Below, one piece after another: positions 49,339 through 63,648 of a DNA stretch of 64,000 nt. The stretch spans positions 184,501-248,500 of the forward strand of contig CP060770.1 of NCBI GenBank assembly GCA_023205875.1, given 5' to 3'. A program made the translations under genes and the position numbers. This stretch comes from Chloropicon primus (lineage: Eukaryota > Chlorophyta > Chloropicophyceae > Chloropicales > Chloropicaceae). Below the pieces are notes generated by a model. It did not search any database. It had not been told where the DNA came from and was given only the letters and a program-made list of their open reading frames with translations. The number at the start of each line of letters is the position of its first letter. Position 1 is the first letter of the stretch.

Positions 49339-52300
49339 ATGGTGCACTCGCTCATATTGCTGAGCAAGTTTCAGGAGCACGCCAAGGACTTTATCAATCC
49401 GGAGTCAAGTAAGTGGAGAGACCGAGGAGGTTGGGAGATCGGGATCGGCCCTCAATCCCCCCCCCTCCTGTTTGTTTGTTCTTGCTGCTGCTTGCTTTTT
49501 CTTGCTCCTCCCCGCGTGTACTGAACCACCACTGAACTCTTTGTCCTTTGTTCGTCACCGCTGTTGTTTCTCCTCCCTGCTGCTCCTCCTCCTTCGCCGC
49601 CGCAGGCTTGGACACCTTGATACAGTTGGCCACCGAGGTGAGGGACTGCATCGAGATTGCCCACACTTCGGAGTACAAGAAGTTCCTCCACTTTTACTTC
49701 CCGGCCTTTGAGCACGTCTTGAGGCAGAGGACCAAGCCTCAATTCACGGCAAACAAGGAGAACAAGCTTCGAAACTCTGTGGTGGAGATCTTGCACAGGT
49801 TGCCTCAGAACCAAACGCTCAAGGACCACGTGGAGAAGCTCTTGCTGCTGTGCACGGACGTGCTGAAGAACGACAACGAGCTCAACGCTCTTGTTGCCCT
49901 TCGGGTGATCTTCGACGTTCACAAGAATTTCAGGCCTCAGTTGGAAGACAAGCTCAAGGCTTTCTTCGAGTATGTCGTCGAAAAGTACAAGCAGTTTCCG
50001 GACACGGTCAAGTACGTCTTCAGCGGGGTCGCGGGGAGCGAAGCAGGTGCTTTGCCTGGCTCTGCGAAGGATCCTTCCTCGGCAGGGACGAGCGAAGGCG
50101 GCGCGGGGACGGCGCCGGCATCTGGCCAGCAGGCCATGGACACCTCCGAAGTTCCGGAGGGAAAGAAGCCAGACTCAGGAGACAAGAAGGAAGGTGCCGA
50201 GGCCGACGCATCGGCGGATCCGAAGGCGGGCAAGGACTCGTCCACCCCTGCCAAGGAGGGGGAAACAAGTGACAAGGGGGACACCAAGGCAGCCAAAGGC
50301 AAGGGGAAGCAAGCAGAGGCAAGCGGGGCCAATGACAAGAAAGACGCGGATGCCGAGACCGGGAAAGGATCGAGTGCGAAGGCCAAGAGCGTCGGAAAAG
50401 CCGCGACAAGATCAAAATCGAAAGAGGCTGAAGCTGGGAACAAGGGAAAGGCAAAGGACGAGGACGCGCAGGAAGGAAATAAGGATAAGGATGACATGGA
50501 AGTCGACGAGCCAGGAAAGAAGGACGATGGCAAGGCCAAGCAAGGCGCTGGCGCGAAGGGCAGCGATTCTGATAGCAAGCCTGCCGCGAAAAGCGACAAG
50601 GAGGATGAAGGCCAGGGGGTCGAGGGCATCGAGAAGCCGGCAGGTGATGTCCGTGGAAGCTCCGGCCTGATTTTGCCAAGCACTCACTCTTTCAAGGTCC
50701 TGACGGAGTGTCCCTTGATAGTGATGTTCCTCTTCCACTCGTACCCGACGCACATCAACAAGAACGTCACGAGGCTCTTGCCCTTCATGCTGGAGGCGAT
50801 AGCGGCTCAGCCGCCAGGGAGCCTCGATGAAAGCCAGATGGCAAAGTACGCAGATATGAAGGCGGCGCAGGTGAAGACTGTGAGCTTCCTTACGTATCTT
50901 GTCAGGTCTTTCGCCACGTATTGCAATCCTCACAAGGAGAAGATCGCGAAATGTGTCGTCGTGTTGCTTACGAAGCAGCCTGACACCGTCAGCGTGAGGA
51001 AGGAGCTCCTGGTAGCCACGAGGCAATTCTTTGCAACGGACTTTAGGACGCCCTTCTTCCCTTACCTTGATAAGCTTATGGAGGAGAACTTGTTGATTGG
51101 AGACCCTCAAGGTCAGAACGAAGCCCTTCGACCACTAGCGTATGGCCTGCTTGCCGAGCTGATCCACCACATGAGGATGCAGCTGAATATCAAGCAGCTC
51201 CACCGGATCATTTTCGTCTTTTCAAGGATTTTGCATGACAGCTCTCTGACGTATTCGGTGCACGTCACTTGCGTCCGATTGCTGCTGAATCTCGTGGAGT
51301 CGATCTATCACCAGCGCAATGATCCTGCCAATGCCAGAGACGGGAGAATGCTTTTGGGCAGGATCTTGGATACTTTCACAGACAAGTTTGGTTCCCTGAA
51401 GACGAAAGCTGGCAATTTCGACATCAAGCTTCTGGAAGAAATGAAGAAAGACACTTCCAATCCCAAAGCAATCAAGGCCTACGGGGAGAAGAGGAAGGCG
51501 AGGTACGAGTACATCCAGCTCCTTCGGACGCTGATCATGGGCATGAAGGCTCTCTTGTGGAGCATGACAAACTATGCGCAGATGAGGAAGCAAAAGAGCC
51601 ACACGATACACCCCGTGTCACCCTTGTCTGAGTACGAAGTGGTATCTGTAGCAAAGCTTGTAGCGAACGGGTTTTCCTCCCTTTGTGTTCTGCGACAAAC
51701 TGAGATCGGAAGCGTTTCAGATCACTTCGCTTCCATGTGTCAAGTGATGGATCCCAAAAACATGACAGAAGTGTTTGCGCGGCACATCTCAACCCTGTTT
51801 GAGAAGGCTTTGGAGTACCCACCGTTGATACACGTGCTGGCCCAGCTTTTATTGAACAGCGAGACGCATGCACCGTTTGCAGACGTTCTTTCGGCCTATT
51901 TCATCGGGACGAAGCTGGATGCCATTGGCGATACAAAGTCTGCTGAAGGAAGGCTCGTGTCCCGATTGCTGAAGCACTTGCTCAGCTGCTTGGGAAAGTA
52001 CCACTCGTGTGAATTTTACATGAAGAACAGGCTTATTCCTCTGGTTCAAGGCTGTCTAGACAGAGCTGTCAAGACGGTGGATTGTACACCATACATTGAA
52101 ATTTTGAACTTGCTGTTCCATTCCTTGGCTGGAGGAAAGTTAGACAAGCTGTACCAGGAGTTCTTGTTTGTGTTGCAGCCAACGATCAATGCCATTTTGA
52201 TGATCTTGCAGGGGCCTTCAGGCAGAACACACCGAAAACAGATTGTTGAGCTTTGCCTGACCTTGCCCGTAAGGTTGCAAAATTTGCTTCCCTATCTGAG

Positions 52301-55300
52301 CAAGCTCATGAACCCGATCCTTATTGCATTGAAGGGCCAAGACGAGCTTGTGAACATGGGCCTCAGAACACTAGAATTTTGGGTGGATTCGCTGAATCCG
52401 GAATTTTTGGAGCAGGAAATGGCGAGCATAGAGGTAGAGCTCATGGAGACTCTTTGGAGTCACCTGAAGCCTCCGCCATATCCTTTTGGCGCCCGGACTT
52501 TGCAACTTCTGGGTAAGCTGGGAGGGAGAAACAGACGCTTCCTCTCGAAGCCTATGCCACTGGAATTCAAATCAAACCCGGAATACGGACTGAGGGTGAT
52601 TCTGTCATTCAAGCCTCAGACTCGATTCTTGATTCCTTTGGACAAGTGCATCCAGATGGCCACAAACGTCGTGAAGAGCTCGAACAACAAGCACTACAGG
52701 GCAAGCCCTTATTACATCGAGCAGGCAGCGGACTTCCTTCAGTCGTGCTTCATATCTTTGCTTGATCTGAAGAACGCCAAGGAGGTGAGCAGGGACACCC
52801 TCATCCAAGTTCTCGTGGGCAAGGAACATGTAGAACAGAAGGAAGACGAGGCGGCACCTACCGGGGACCAAGTCGCCAAAGCAGGAACCCAAGAGAAGAG
52901 CCAGCCGTTGGCTCCGAAGACAAAACTCCAGTTTGGTGCGGAGCAAAAGCAATTTATCACTCTGGTGGCATCTGTTATCATTACGAGTCACCGGAAAGAT
53001 TCCCCCAAAGCTAGCAAAACGGGTCTTGATCCTTTTGTGGTCCACATGTGTGACCACTTCATGATCATGCTCCTTGCGCAAAAGGAGCTGAAAGTTGCGA
53101 ACAATGATCAATTCAGGAAGCTTGACCCTTCCCTGTTCTTTGACGCTGTCGTGGCCACGATCTGTGACCAAGAAGCGGACTACTCTGAAGTCGGACTGAA
53201 AATCGTGAATCATATCTTGGACACGATCGAGAGCGTCAAATCTGAGCCAAAGGTGCTTCCCGTCAAGGAAAAGGTGGAGACGAGAAGTGTGGAAATTATT
53301 GAGATCTTCATGAGCAAGCTCATTCACCATTGCTTCAAGCTGCCTTCCTTGGATCACCCGAATCTGATGAACGCGATTAGCATAGTGTACAATAAAATAC
53401 CCTCCCAGAAGAAGATCGAGCACATCCCGGCGATCATGAAGGCGCTCTTCTTTGTTCTGAGGAACCTTCCATGCCATTCCTTGCACGATTGCAAGGAAGT
53501 GAAGTATTGGATCAAGAAGTATCTCTCGGAAGAGCTGAAGAATGCTCAAGTGGAAGAGGGCGCTAAGGATGCCGCCATGAAGCAGATCATTGAGAGCACG
53601 GTCAACGAGGCACTGAATGCTAATGCAGGGCGCATTGCAAACGAGTGCGCGACCGAAATCCTTCAGATCTGTTCAGACATGCTGCAAAAATCTGTCAGTG
53701 CGATTCTTGAACCGGTGAGCAAAAAGCTTCTTGTCTCAATTTTGCACAAGCCCTTGAATAGCAGGAAGCTGGAAGTTCAGATCCAGGCACTGTCCATCGC
53801 GACGTATTGCATCAACTTGGGCCCGCAAATCATAGCATCTTTGACTCCAGAGCTGATGCGCCTTGTGGTCGAGGCAATGAACATCTGTAACGCCGATCAT
53901 GCCCACTTGCCTCAGATCAAGAGTTCTGAGAAGTGCAATGTCTCGTACGCAGATCTGAAAGCCGCTTCCATCAAGTTCTTGTGGGCCGCTTTGACCCTGA
54001 GGCAGTTGGAGGCCGCTGGCCAAACGAATCTGAAGGGAAAGATCATACCTTTGATGTTCAAGCTGTTGGCCTATCCTAACGAAAAGGTTGTCAGCGCTGC
54101 ACTGGATGGGTTGAGTCAGATGGTCAAGAGCTCTGGGATTCCAAAAGAGCTGCTGCAGCAGAGCTTGAGGCCCATCCTTCTGCATCTGCAGAGGCACAGC
54201 CACCTGACCATTCCACTGCTGAAGGGAATCGCGAAGCTCCTCGAGCTGCTTGCGCATCACTTCAACACGACGCTTGGAGAGAAGCTTGTCAACCACCTGA
54301 AAAAGTGGCTTGAGCCCGAGAAACTAGCGAGCAGCAGGCACGACTACGAGGAAACCAAGTTAGCCGCAGCCATAATCGAGCTCTTCCACCTGCTTCCTTC
54401 ACAGGCCTCCAAGTTCTTGGAGTCGACGCCCGAGAGGCCGGGTTTGGTGGTGTTGACCATACAGCTCGAAGCGCACATGGGCATTGGGGCTCCAGCTTTG
54501 GATACGATCTCTCCTTACAGAAGGCCATTGACAAAGTACCTCAACAGGTACGCGGACACGGCGATCGAGTATTTCCTCGTCAGAATGTCAAACCCGTCGT
54601 ACTTTGTGAGATTCATCGACATTATCTGCTCCGAGGAAGGTGTGCCACTCCGGGACAAGCTTGCTTCGAGTAGTGACAAGATCATCAAGTACTGCTTTAG
54701 CAAGGTTCCAGAGAAGCCCAAAGCCCAAGCTAGCGATAGCAAAGGTAACGGCAAAGCGGCAACGCCAACAACTGGAGCGGCGGGAGCCTCTACACCGGCT
54801 AAAGAAGGCCAGAAAAACCCACCAAACGCCCCCTTTGAAGGTGTGAAGCTGGTTTCTGTTCTCAGCGAGCTGAAGCCCGACTGGATTGTCACTTGCACTG
54901 ATTTGATTGAGGTGCTCAAGGAGAGGTGGAACTCTCCAGAACGCAAGGCAAGGATTGACGTGGAAGAGAAACTTCCACCGATGCAGGTGAAGGAGAGTAA
55001 ATGGCTCGCAAAGTGCTTCATCTCCTACATCAGGGTGAAGAGGCTTGAGAGCATTGACCTCCTCATTTCTCTGCTCACTTCCTTCACGACGAAGACGAGG
55101 GTGGATTTCACGTTCCTCCGTTCCTTCTTCTCAAAAGAGATTGTGGAGACGTTCTCGGTGGAGGAAAAGAAAACTCTCCTCGAGAAGTTCTTCTCCTTTT
55201 TCAAGTCAAAGGGCGAGCCTGCAGAATTTTTCGCTGGCCTTGAGGTACTGGTTTTCCCAATATTTGAGAAGGAGTGCAAGGATGAGACCAAAACGGTGAT

Positions 55301-58300
55301 GGATGAGAATCTCATGTCGTGTATCATAAAGGACTACCTGGGAACAGTAGACAACATGGATTCTTCCCGTTCCGAGCAACACCGCATAGCCATGCTGAAG
55401 TTGGCGACTTCGCTGATAAAGCACAACTCAAAGGAGTTGGTTGCTCACCGAAAAGAGCTCATCAAGTTCGGCTGGAATCATTTGAAGAGGGAGGACTCCA
55501 CGAGCAAATGCTATGCTTTTGTGAATGTTTGCTACTTCTTGAACGCATACCAGGCTCCAGAAAAGATTATTCTACAAGTTTTTGTTGCGCTGTTGAGGAC
55601 ATGGCAAGTTGAAGCGAGGCCGTTCATAAACGAAGCGCTCGACATCTTGATGCCAGCCCTGCCACACCGGCTTCAGGAGGGAAATGAGCACCAAAAGGTG
55701 CCTATCTGGAATCGCTATGTCAAGAAGATTTTGATCGAGGAAGGGCATATCATTACTCATACCATACACCTGTGGCATCTGATAGTCAGGCACGATGAGA
55801 TGTTTTACCAGAACCGGGCGCAGTTTGTGCCTCAAATGATCAATTCCTTGCCCAAGCTCGGCTTGCTGCCCAACAGCTCATTGGAGAATCGAAACTTGGC
55901 GCTTGATTTGGCTAAGCTCATTTTGAAGTGGGAGGAAGACAGCATGTCACAAGAATCTGGCCAGGGGGGCTCAGACGGAGTGAAAGGCGACCAAGGAGCT
56001 CCTTCGAGCGATGCCGGAAAGGCCGAGACGGACTCCAAGAAGAGGAACAAGCCTGATCAGTCTTCTGGAGAGAACAAAGAGAAGGCAAGCAAATCCAAGA
56101 GCGAAAAGGCAGAGGACATGGATGTTGATTCCAAGGAAGGGAAAGAGCCAGCAGCAAAGCAAATGAAGCTTGACGATACGTCCGCGAAGGCGACCGCAAA
56201 GAAGCCAAGCGCAGGGCAGGCTGTGAAAGAGTCTGATGGAGCGACCGGTCAAGGGCAGAAGACTGGGAAACAGGAGTTCCGGCTGACCGCTGCTATGCGG
56301 GAGATGCTGGTCAACTTCATTATCCGTTTCTCTTTCCTTTGCGGTGAATCCACAGAAGCGAGAGTGAGTCTGTACCATCCAACGATGAAAGCACTCACAA
56401 GATCGTTGAAGATATGGCCCAACGTTACAGTCAAGATACATTATTTGCACCGTTTGCTGCAGAGTAACCTTCAGAGGCACCAGGACCCTACCTCTGCGCT
56501 CGTCGCTGGCTTGGAAGTCTTGAGAAAAGTTGCTGATAGCCAGTACGAGGACTTCCTGAAACAGAACAGCAACCTCATCATCATGATTATGGAGCTGACG
56601 TTCAATTCGAAGATGCTATCAATATCCGTGAACTTCGTGTACATCATCAAAAAGATGTTCACAAAGTATTACCCAGTGCAGCCAGAAAACACTGACGTGC
56701 AAAAGCTTTTCGATCACCTGAGCGATCTGATTACAAAGCACTTGTCTGCTTGTGAGAAATCTATTCACGGAGATAACTTGGGCAATGGGCATCCTGGCTG
56801 CGTTGCGGTTGCTTTGATGATCCTTTACGAGCTAAGCAACGACTTCCCTCAATTTGTGGAGAACTTCACAGGGCAGTTGATGAAAGTCTTCAAGAAGCAT
56901 GTCCAAGAATGCAGCACGGAGCACAGCGCGAGCAAGCACAAGAAGGTGCCAGCGAGGAGCCAGCCTCAGATGAAGGGCGGCGATGTCGCAAAGCCATCAG
57001 ACAATATGTGTATTATCCTGAAAATCCTGGGCGTCGAAAAGATCGCAAACTCGGAGACCAAGAAGATGTTGTCGCAGACCATAATGTCCTTGATGACCCT
57101 CAAGGGCCACGCGGATGAAATGTACATGGAGCTGACGAGAACGGTTTGCAAATGGGTTTCCCTTCCAGAGGGGCACCGAAATGAAGTCACCGCAAGGGAA
57201 ACGGTGTCTTTCTTGCAGAAATTAGCAGCTCTGGAACGAAATGGAAACATCTCAGTTAGAAGAAGCGCAGAATGGCAAGAAATCTATCTGAAGACACTTC
57301 ACGGTCTCTGCACGAATTCTGGGGACACTGACAAGGCGAAAGAGCTGCGCAGGGATGCCTTCAACAAGGTTGAGGCTTATTGCCTGATCGGCCTCCGCGC
57401 AAGGAGCATCTCGTGGAGGCACGCCTTTTTCGACGTTCATTGCAAGACCATCGGAAAGACGCCATATGATTGCCTCCAGTACATCTTCCACACGCAGGAT
57501 TGGGAAGCCTTGTCCAACACGTTCTGGTTGAACATCTGCGTGAACCTTTTGTTGAACATTGTGGATGGGAAGCCGTCCCCGAATCTAGCACCGAACAGCT
57601 CTCAACTCCACTCCCTGCTACCGCAGGTTGAGGAGGAGGTGGCTCCCAGGGCGGCCGAAGCGCAAAAGTCTTTGCTGCCAGGCAAAGCTGCCGAGGGTGA
57701 CAAGGCTGCGGGCGGAAAAGGGCTTGCTTCTCCCATGAAAGTCGACTCCGCACAAGACAAGGGTGGTGATTCGGACAAGGTTGCAGTGAAAGCTGAGCCA
57801 GGGCAGGACGGATCTGGTGCGCAAGCCTCGGAGGGGGCGGCCGATGTGAAAGAGGCCGAAAAATCCGAGGGGGGTGCCGAGAAGCCACCTGAAGCTCAAG
57901 CTGAGAAGGACGCAGGAGTGGAAGTCAAGGCAGAGAAAGATAAGGGCGGGGATGCCAAGGCAGGAGATAAGGGTGATGCCATGGAAGTGGATGTTCCTGA
58001 AAACGATCAGCCAAAGGATCAAAAGCAGGAGACAGGGAAAGCAGAGGGGGATGCAGAGGCGTCCAAAGATGGGCAAGGAAAGAACGGGCAGGAGAAAGCC
58101 ATGGAGGTGGAGGCGGTGCCAGTGAAAGCTGAAGGGGTCGCGAAAGCAGATGCAGGTGCATCTCAAGCAGGTCCTCTTGCTGCGACCACCAAGGTACCCT
58201 CAGAGAACAAATCTGAAGGAAACGTGGCTACATCTCAGGCCAACGCGTCAGCTTCACAGGCTGAGGGAGCGCTGAATCTGACCAAGGAGAGAAAGGCGAC

Positions 58301-61300
58301 GTTACTTGAAATTGATGCAAAAAGCGCAGAAATCTCCGATCTCTTTGAGAGGCATGCGGCATTTATATCGACAGTGTCCAAGGTGAGGATGAAAGACCTC
58401 ATCTTTCCACTGCAAGAGCTTGCGTACAACGACCCGAACTTGTCCTATCATTTGTGGGTGCTTCTTTTCCCGATTGTCTGGGCTACTTTGGCAGACGTAG
58501 AAAAGAAGCAACTGGCCCGACCAACTGGGCCCATTGTGGCCCTCTTGTCGAAAGACTACCACATTGTCCAGGCGCCGTCAAGGCCAAACGTCATTCAAGC
58601 TCTGCTGGAAGCGTTCATTGTGAGCCAGCCATTGCCAAAGCTCCCGATGGAGCTGATCAAGTATTTGGGGAAAACCTACAATGCATGGCATGTTGCGATC
58701 AAGTTGCTCGAGAGTTACTTGCCTCGTGTTGAGGACAAGGACAGGTGCCTCGACGCTCTGGCAGAGTTATATCAGGCTCTCAACGAGGAAGACATTTACC
58801 TGGGCTTGTGGAAGCACCGTTGTCTCACTGAGGAAACACGCATCGGTCTTAGTTATGTGCAGCATGGGAAGCACACCCAGGCGCAGGAGGTGTTCTTGCA
58901 AGCAATGGCCAAGGTCAGAAGCGGGGCCATCAGCAAGTTACCGAAAAGGGAGATTGTTCTTTGGGAGCATCAATGGATATCGTGCGCAAAGGAGCTGAAC
59001 CAATGGCAGCAGCTTTCTGAGTTTGCGCAGAAGGTCGACCACTACAGCTTACTTGTGGACTGCTTGTGGAAGGTCTCTGATTGGCACACCTTGAAGGACC
59101 GAGTGTTGTACAGAGTTCAGATGGAGGATACGCCGAAAGTGATGATGGTGCAAGGATACCTTCACTTGCATGAGGGGCAAGTCATAGAGGGAGACCAGTG
59201 TATCAACCACGGGATCCAGAGAGCTCTGCACAAATGGTGGCAGTTGCCCCAAAACAGTGCCACGTCTCACCTTCCTCTGTTGAGCCTCTTCCAGCAACTT
59301 GTGGAGCTCCAGGAATCCACGAGGGTTCTTCTGGAACTTGGAATGGTGCAACAGCAGCAGCAGCACCACTCTTATAGCGAGTTGAAGGACATTTTGGAGA
59401 CTTGGAGGCTGAGGACACCTAATTTCTGGGACTCTCTTGGTCAGTGGCACGATCTGTTCCAGTGGAGAAATCACATCCACAACATCGTGATCAGTGCTTT
59501 CAAGACCTTCCAAGATCAGCCCCACCACATGCATCAGATCGGATACAGGGACAAGGCTTGGAGCATCAACAAGTTGGCGAGTATAGCCAGAAAGCAGAAT
59601 CTCCACAGCCTGAGCCTCGATGTCCTGAAGACGCTGTACGGGTATTACCAAATGGAAGTCCAGGAGGCCTTTGTCAAGATCAGGGAGCAAGTGCTTGCGT
59701 GTTTGAATATTCCAGGGGAGCTGGTGTCTGCCCTGAACCTGATCAACACCACGAACCTCGAGTTCTTCCCTCAGCAGCACAAGGCAGAAATGTTCAGGCT
59801 GAAAGCGACGATTTATCAGAAGCTGAACAACAGTGAGCAAGCCCACTCGAACTTTTCCACCTCTTTGAGCATTGACCCTGGTCTAGCTGAAGGCTGGTAC
59901 TCTTGGGGATCCTACTGCGAAGTTGTCTACGAGGCGCATGGGAACATAACGTACCTTGAGTACGCGGCGTCCTGCTACTTGCAAGCGATCAAGATAGACA
60001 CCAAGCTTGCCAAAAAGCTCATGTCAAAATTCTTGTTGTGGCTTTCATTTGACAACACCTCTGGCGGGGACATCGTCGGCAGAGTCTTCGATAAGTACGG
60101 TGAAGGGGTACCAAGCAGTGTGTGGCTTCCTTACGTTTCGCAGCTCATCTGCTCGCTTCAAAGGCCCGAGGCCGCCCGTGCGAAGGCTCTTCTATTCCAG
60201 TTAGTCCAGTCCTTCCCACAGAGCGTTTACTACTCTTTGAGGACGTTCCTTCTCGACCGAAGGGAGGGTTCACCCCTGTCGAAGAACCAGTACTCGAGGT
60301 CTCAGCAGGGCGATTCAAGCGGCCAGAAACAGAAGCAAAGTCCCGCGGCACACGAGTGGGGCTTTGGCCACATTCCCACTGTAGCGGAGGCCTTTGCGGC
60401 GGGAAAGCAAGTGATGGAAGTGCTTCGGTCGGAGTGGGCGCTCATGATCCACGAGCTGGAGACGTTTATTCACGAAATTGGCACCAAATTCGTGCCAACG
60501 CCGGAGGAAAGGCTCCTTGCTGTCGTGCACGCCCTTCTTCAGCGGTGCTACAAGTACAGCAGCGCGCCCCTCACGGCTGAAATCCCGCAAATGCTGAAGA
60601 GGGAGCTGACCCAAATCTGCAGAGCCTGCTTTTCGAGCGAGACCGTGACCAAGCACGAAGTGTTTGTCAAGGAGTACAAAGATGACTTCTGGAGGGACCT
60701 GAATCCTGATGTGGAGGGCTCCACTTTCCCAAAGAGCTTAGGGGAGCTCACGAAATGTCTGAAAGAGTGGAAGACGAGGCTAGAGACTTCGATTGCAAAG
60801 AAGGGTTGCAACGTGCTCAAGCTAGAGAAGGAAAGCACTGCGCTTCAGCACATGGTGTTCGAAAACATTGAGATCCCTGGTTACAGGCAATCAAGGCAGA
60901 TCTCCACGCAGGAGGAGCCTGTTTATGTCGAGGGGGTGCTCTCTGACATAGAGATTGTCCAGAGGTACGGCTCATCTCACAGGAGGATCACCCTGCTGGG
61001 TTCCAATGGCGAGAAGTTCACTTTCCTCATCCAGAGCGGCCTGGGCCCCTCAAGCTCATGTGACGAGAGAGTCATGTCCTTGCTGAACGCTTTCAACAGC
61101 GTGCTGGAGGGCAACTCGGAGACCAGGAGGAGGGCAACAAAGTTCTTCACGCCGGCGATCATATCGCTGTGGCCTCAGATCACTCTGGTGGAGGACCACG
61201 AAAGCTTTGTGAGCTTCATGGAGGTGTACGAGTGGTTCTGCTCACGCTTTGGGAGGGAACCAGATGCTCCGATCATGAGGTTCAAGGAGCTGGTTTCCAG

Positions 61301-62027
61301 CGCCCTGGCTTCGTCCCAGGAGCCGCTGACCTCGCAAGTGATGTTGGAAGTTCGCTACAGGGCTTTCAACGAAATCTGCAACCAGATTGTGGCGAACAGC
61401 ATCTTTGCACAGTACATGTACAAAGTCTTGCCCACTTGCAGTCACCTGTGGGAGTTTAGGAAGCGATTTGCAACTCAGCTCGGCCTGTCGAGCGTGATTT
61501 CGCACGCGTTACAAGTCGGCGGCCGGTCCCCCAACAAGATCATCTTTTCTAGATCATCCGGTGCCATCTTCAACTCGGACTTCTACCCACTATTTGACAG
61601 CAACGGGAACGTGGAATGCTCGGAACCTGTCCCGTTCAGGATCACAAGGAACATTCAAGTGCTGCTGACGCCGTTCTGCCTGGAGGGAATCTTCGTGACT
61701 ACCATCGCGTCATGCGCACAGGCCATCAACTCAGAGGTTTCTCTCATCCTGCCGCAACTCAGTATCTTCTTCAGGGACGAGCTGCTGAATTGGAGTTGGA
61801 GGAGACTGAGGTCACCCGGGCCAAACCCGATGGACCTCAAGACCATGGTCAAATCAAACGTTGGCCACACCATGAACCGATTCATGAACTGCTCTCCACA
61901 GGAAGTTCACGTCAAGAACGGAGTGAGCTCCCAGCACTTGCAAAAGGGAGCGTACGATCTCGTCGAGCAAGCAGTAAACCCAGAAAACCTCTGTCGAATG
62001 GAGGGAACCTGGATGCCGTGGTTCTAA
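49339..62027 (+). CDS. TRRAP: TRRAP/Tra1, PIKK-family pseudokinase scaffold
   Basis: Exons 49339..49408 and 49606..62027 encode 4163 aa. Exon 1 gives MVHSLILLSKFQEHAKDFIN. Most of the protein is helical (HEAT) repeat. A FAT domain covers roughly residues 2920 to 3550, the kinase-like domain roughly 3800 to 4100, and the FATC end is CRMEGTWMPWF. The kinase-like part (RYGSSHRRITLLGSNGEKFT, FLIQSGLGPSSSCDERVMSL) lacks the catalytic HRD and DFG residues, as TRRAP and Tra1 do. Three long acidic, Lys-rich inserts interrupt the repeats (about residues 167-376, 2135-2248 and 2690-2918). They explain the extra length over yeast (3744) and human (about 3860). TRRAP is the activator-binding scaffold of SAGA and NuA4 acetyltransferases. 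Confidence 0.96.
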
Positions 62028-62116
62028 TAAATAAATATAAATAGTTCTTGTGTGAATATGGTAATATAGTACAACACAATTTGTTCAAAACATGCAGTTG
62101 CTGTTGCTTGATGCAA

Positions 62117-63648
62117 TCAATCGATCCCATGGATTCTTCCAAGGGCCAACTCGTTGGACCAAGGGGTGTCCTCGTTGGTGTAGGCTTCCGGAGGGAATTG
62201 GAAAGGGAGGGGAACGTCCATATCGTCAGCAACCTTGACCGCTACGCTCAGTTCGTAGTGTCTGATACAGAGCTGCGACCCCTGCTTCTGAAGGCACCCC
62301 CAGGCCGCCTTGGAGAGGTTGTGGCTGCCGACGACAACCCACGCCAGCTCTGAACCGGAGTAACGCATGTAGGTCTTGATGTGCGGCGCTGCCCGGACAG
62401 AGCCCCACTTCCTGTAGTGGGGGAGAAGAAAGTCTTTGCAAACATTTTTCTGGGCCCCGGGGATGCTTGTACCCGCACTCAGGCCTTCCAAACTTGTCGC
62501 TACCTCTCTGTACGTGGGCCAGACCAAGTGCAAGTCTCGCTCCAGGTTCGCAGGAGGGCCCAAATGCCCACTTCCAGAGAGCCTTCCTGCTGACAGTGAC
62601 GTTACGAACTCCTCTTGCACCCACTTCCTATCCAAGCTGCCTACTGAAGAGTACTGGCAGATCAAAGGCGAGCCAGAAAAACAATACTTGAAGGTCTCCT
62701 GGCTCAAAACCCTCCTCAGTTTCATGTGGCCGTAGAGGTTGATGGTGTTCGCTTTATGGTAACCGGGAACAGACGCGATTAAGCACAACGCCTTTGCCGG
62801 GGAGAAGTCCACCTTCTTCACGTTTTCCAAGAACTTCATGCAGGTGCGAGGCAGGTTCAAGTGGTTCAGGTACTGGATGAACTCGATCTCAAAGCTGCAA
62901 CTCGATCTCTCCTTCTTCAGGAAAAAGTCTTGAAACCAAATTCCTTGCGTCTTGTAGCAACAGTCTTTCTCAATGAGGTTCGCCGTTGTGATGATGAGCC
63001 TCATCTTGTCTCGGAAAAAAAGTATGAAGAACTGCAAGGAAGAGAGAGAGAGAGAGAGAGAGAGAAAGTCAGTCGCTTTTCATGGAACAACTTTTTCAAT
63101 GGTCAACTTACTTTGCTGTGATGGGTGCCGTAAGGGATGGGCAAGGGCGGCGCGTGCAAAACAAGCCTGCTTCTGTCTTGGTCCATCCATCCCCTCTCCT
63201 TCACGAGTCTTTCCTTGATGCACTTGCTCTGCGCATTCCTCTCGTCATAAGCCACGATAAGCTCTGGAGCACGCACCACGTCTGGAAAGTTCTCTATGAG
63301 GAAATCCGCGTCAAGCAAGTAATTGGAGACTAACGCGGCTTTCACTTCTCCCCGGCACAAGTCTTGCAACCGTTTTCCCTTCGGGTGGACACCGCCCACG
63401 TGCATGATTTCAAATGCCTTTGGCCGACACTCCACAGCGTGAACCTTCTTCGCTTCCTTGACCAGGTCCTGCTTCTCGATGAAGCGTGTGAAGTCTGTCA
63501 CCCCCTTTCTTCTCAGCCACTCTTTGAGCTCCTTGATGCTGTACTCATCGAATTGGGGCGAGGACCTCGACCCTGACGAGGATCCAGCGCCACTGGCATC
63601 ACCCGACCCTCTCTTCCTCTTCCTCTCCCTCTCCCTCTCCCCGTCCAT
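62117..63648 (-). CDS. TDP1: Tyrosyl-DNA phosphodiesterase 1
   Basis: Exons 63648..63112 and 63031..62117, with an 80-nt intron (gtaagt to ccttgcag, CT-rich), encode 483 aa. The splice joins the first HKD motif: PYGTHHSK|FFILFF. The second is HIKTYMRYSGSELAWVVVGS followed by HNLSKAAWG. Both catalytic His-Lys pairs are present. Other family segments are IGSVPGYH-like LIASVPGYH, IYEFIQYL-like EFIQYLNHL and the final NEDTPWSNE. TDP1 removes topoisomerase I peptides from DNA 3' ends. The N-terminus is charged (MDGERERERKRKRG). The frame is open further upstream through a motif copy (63891..63930), but without an ATG, so the start is set at 63648. Confidence 0.92.
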
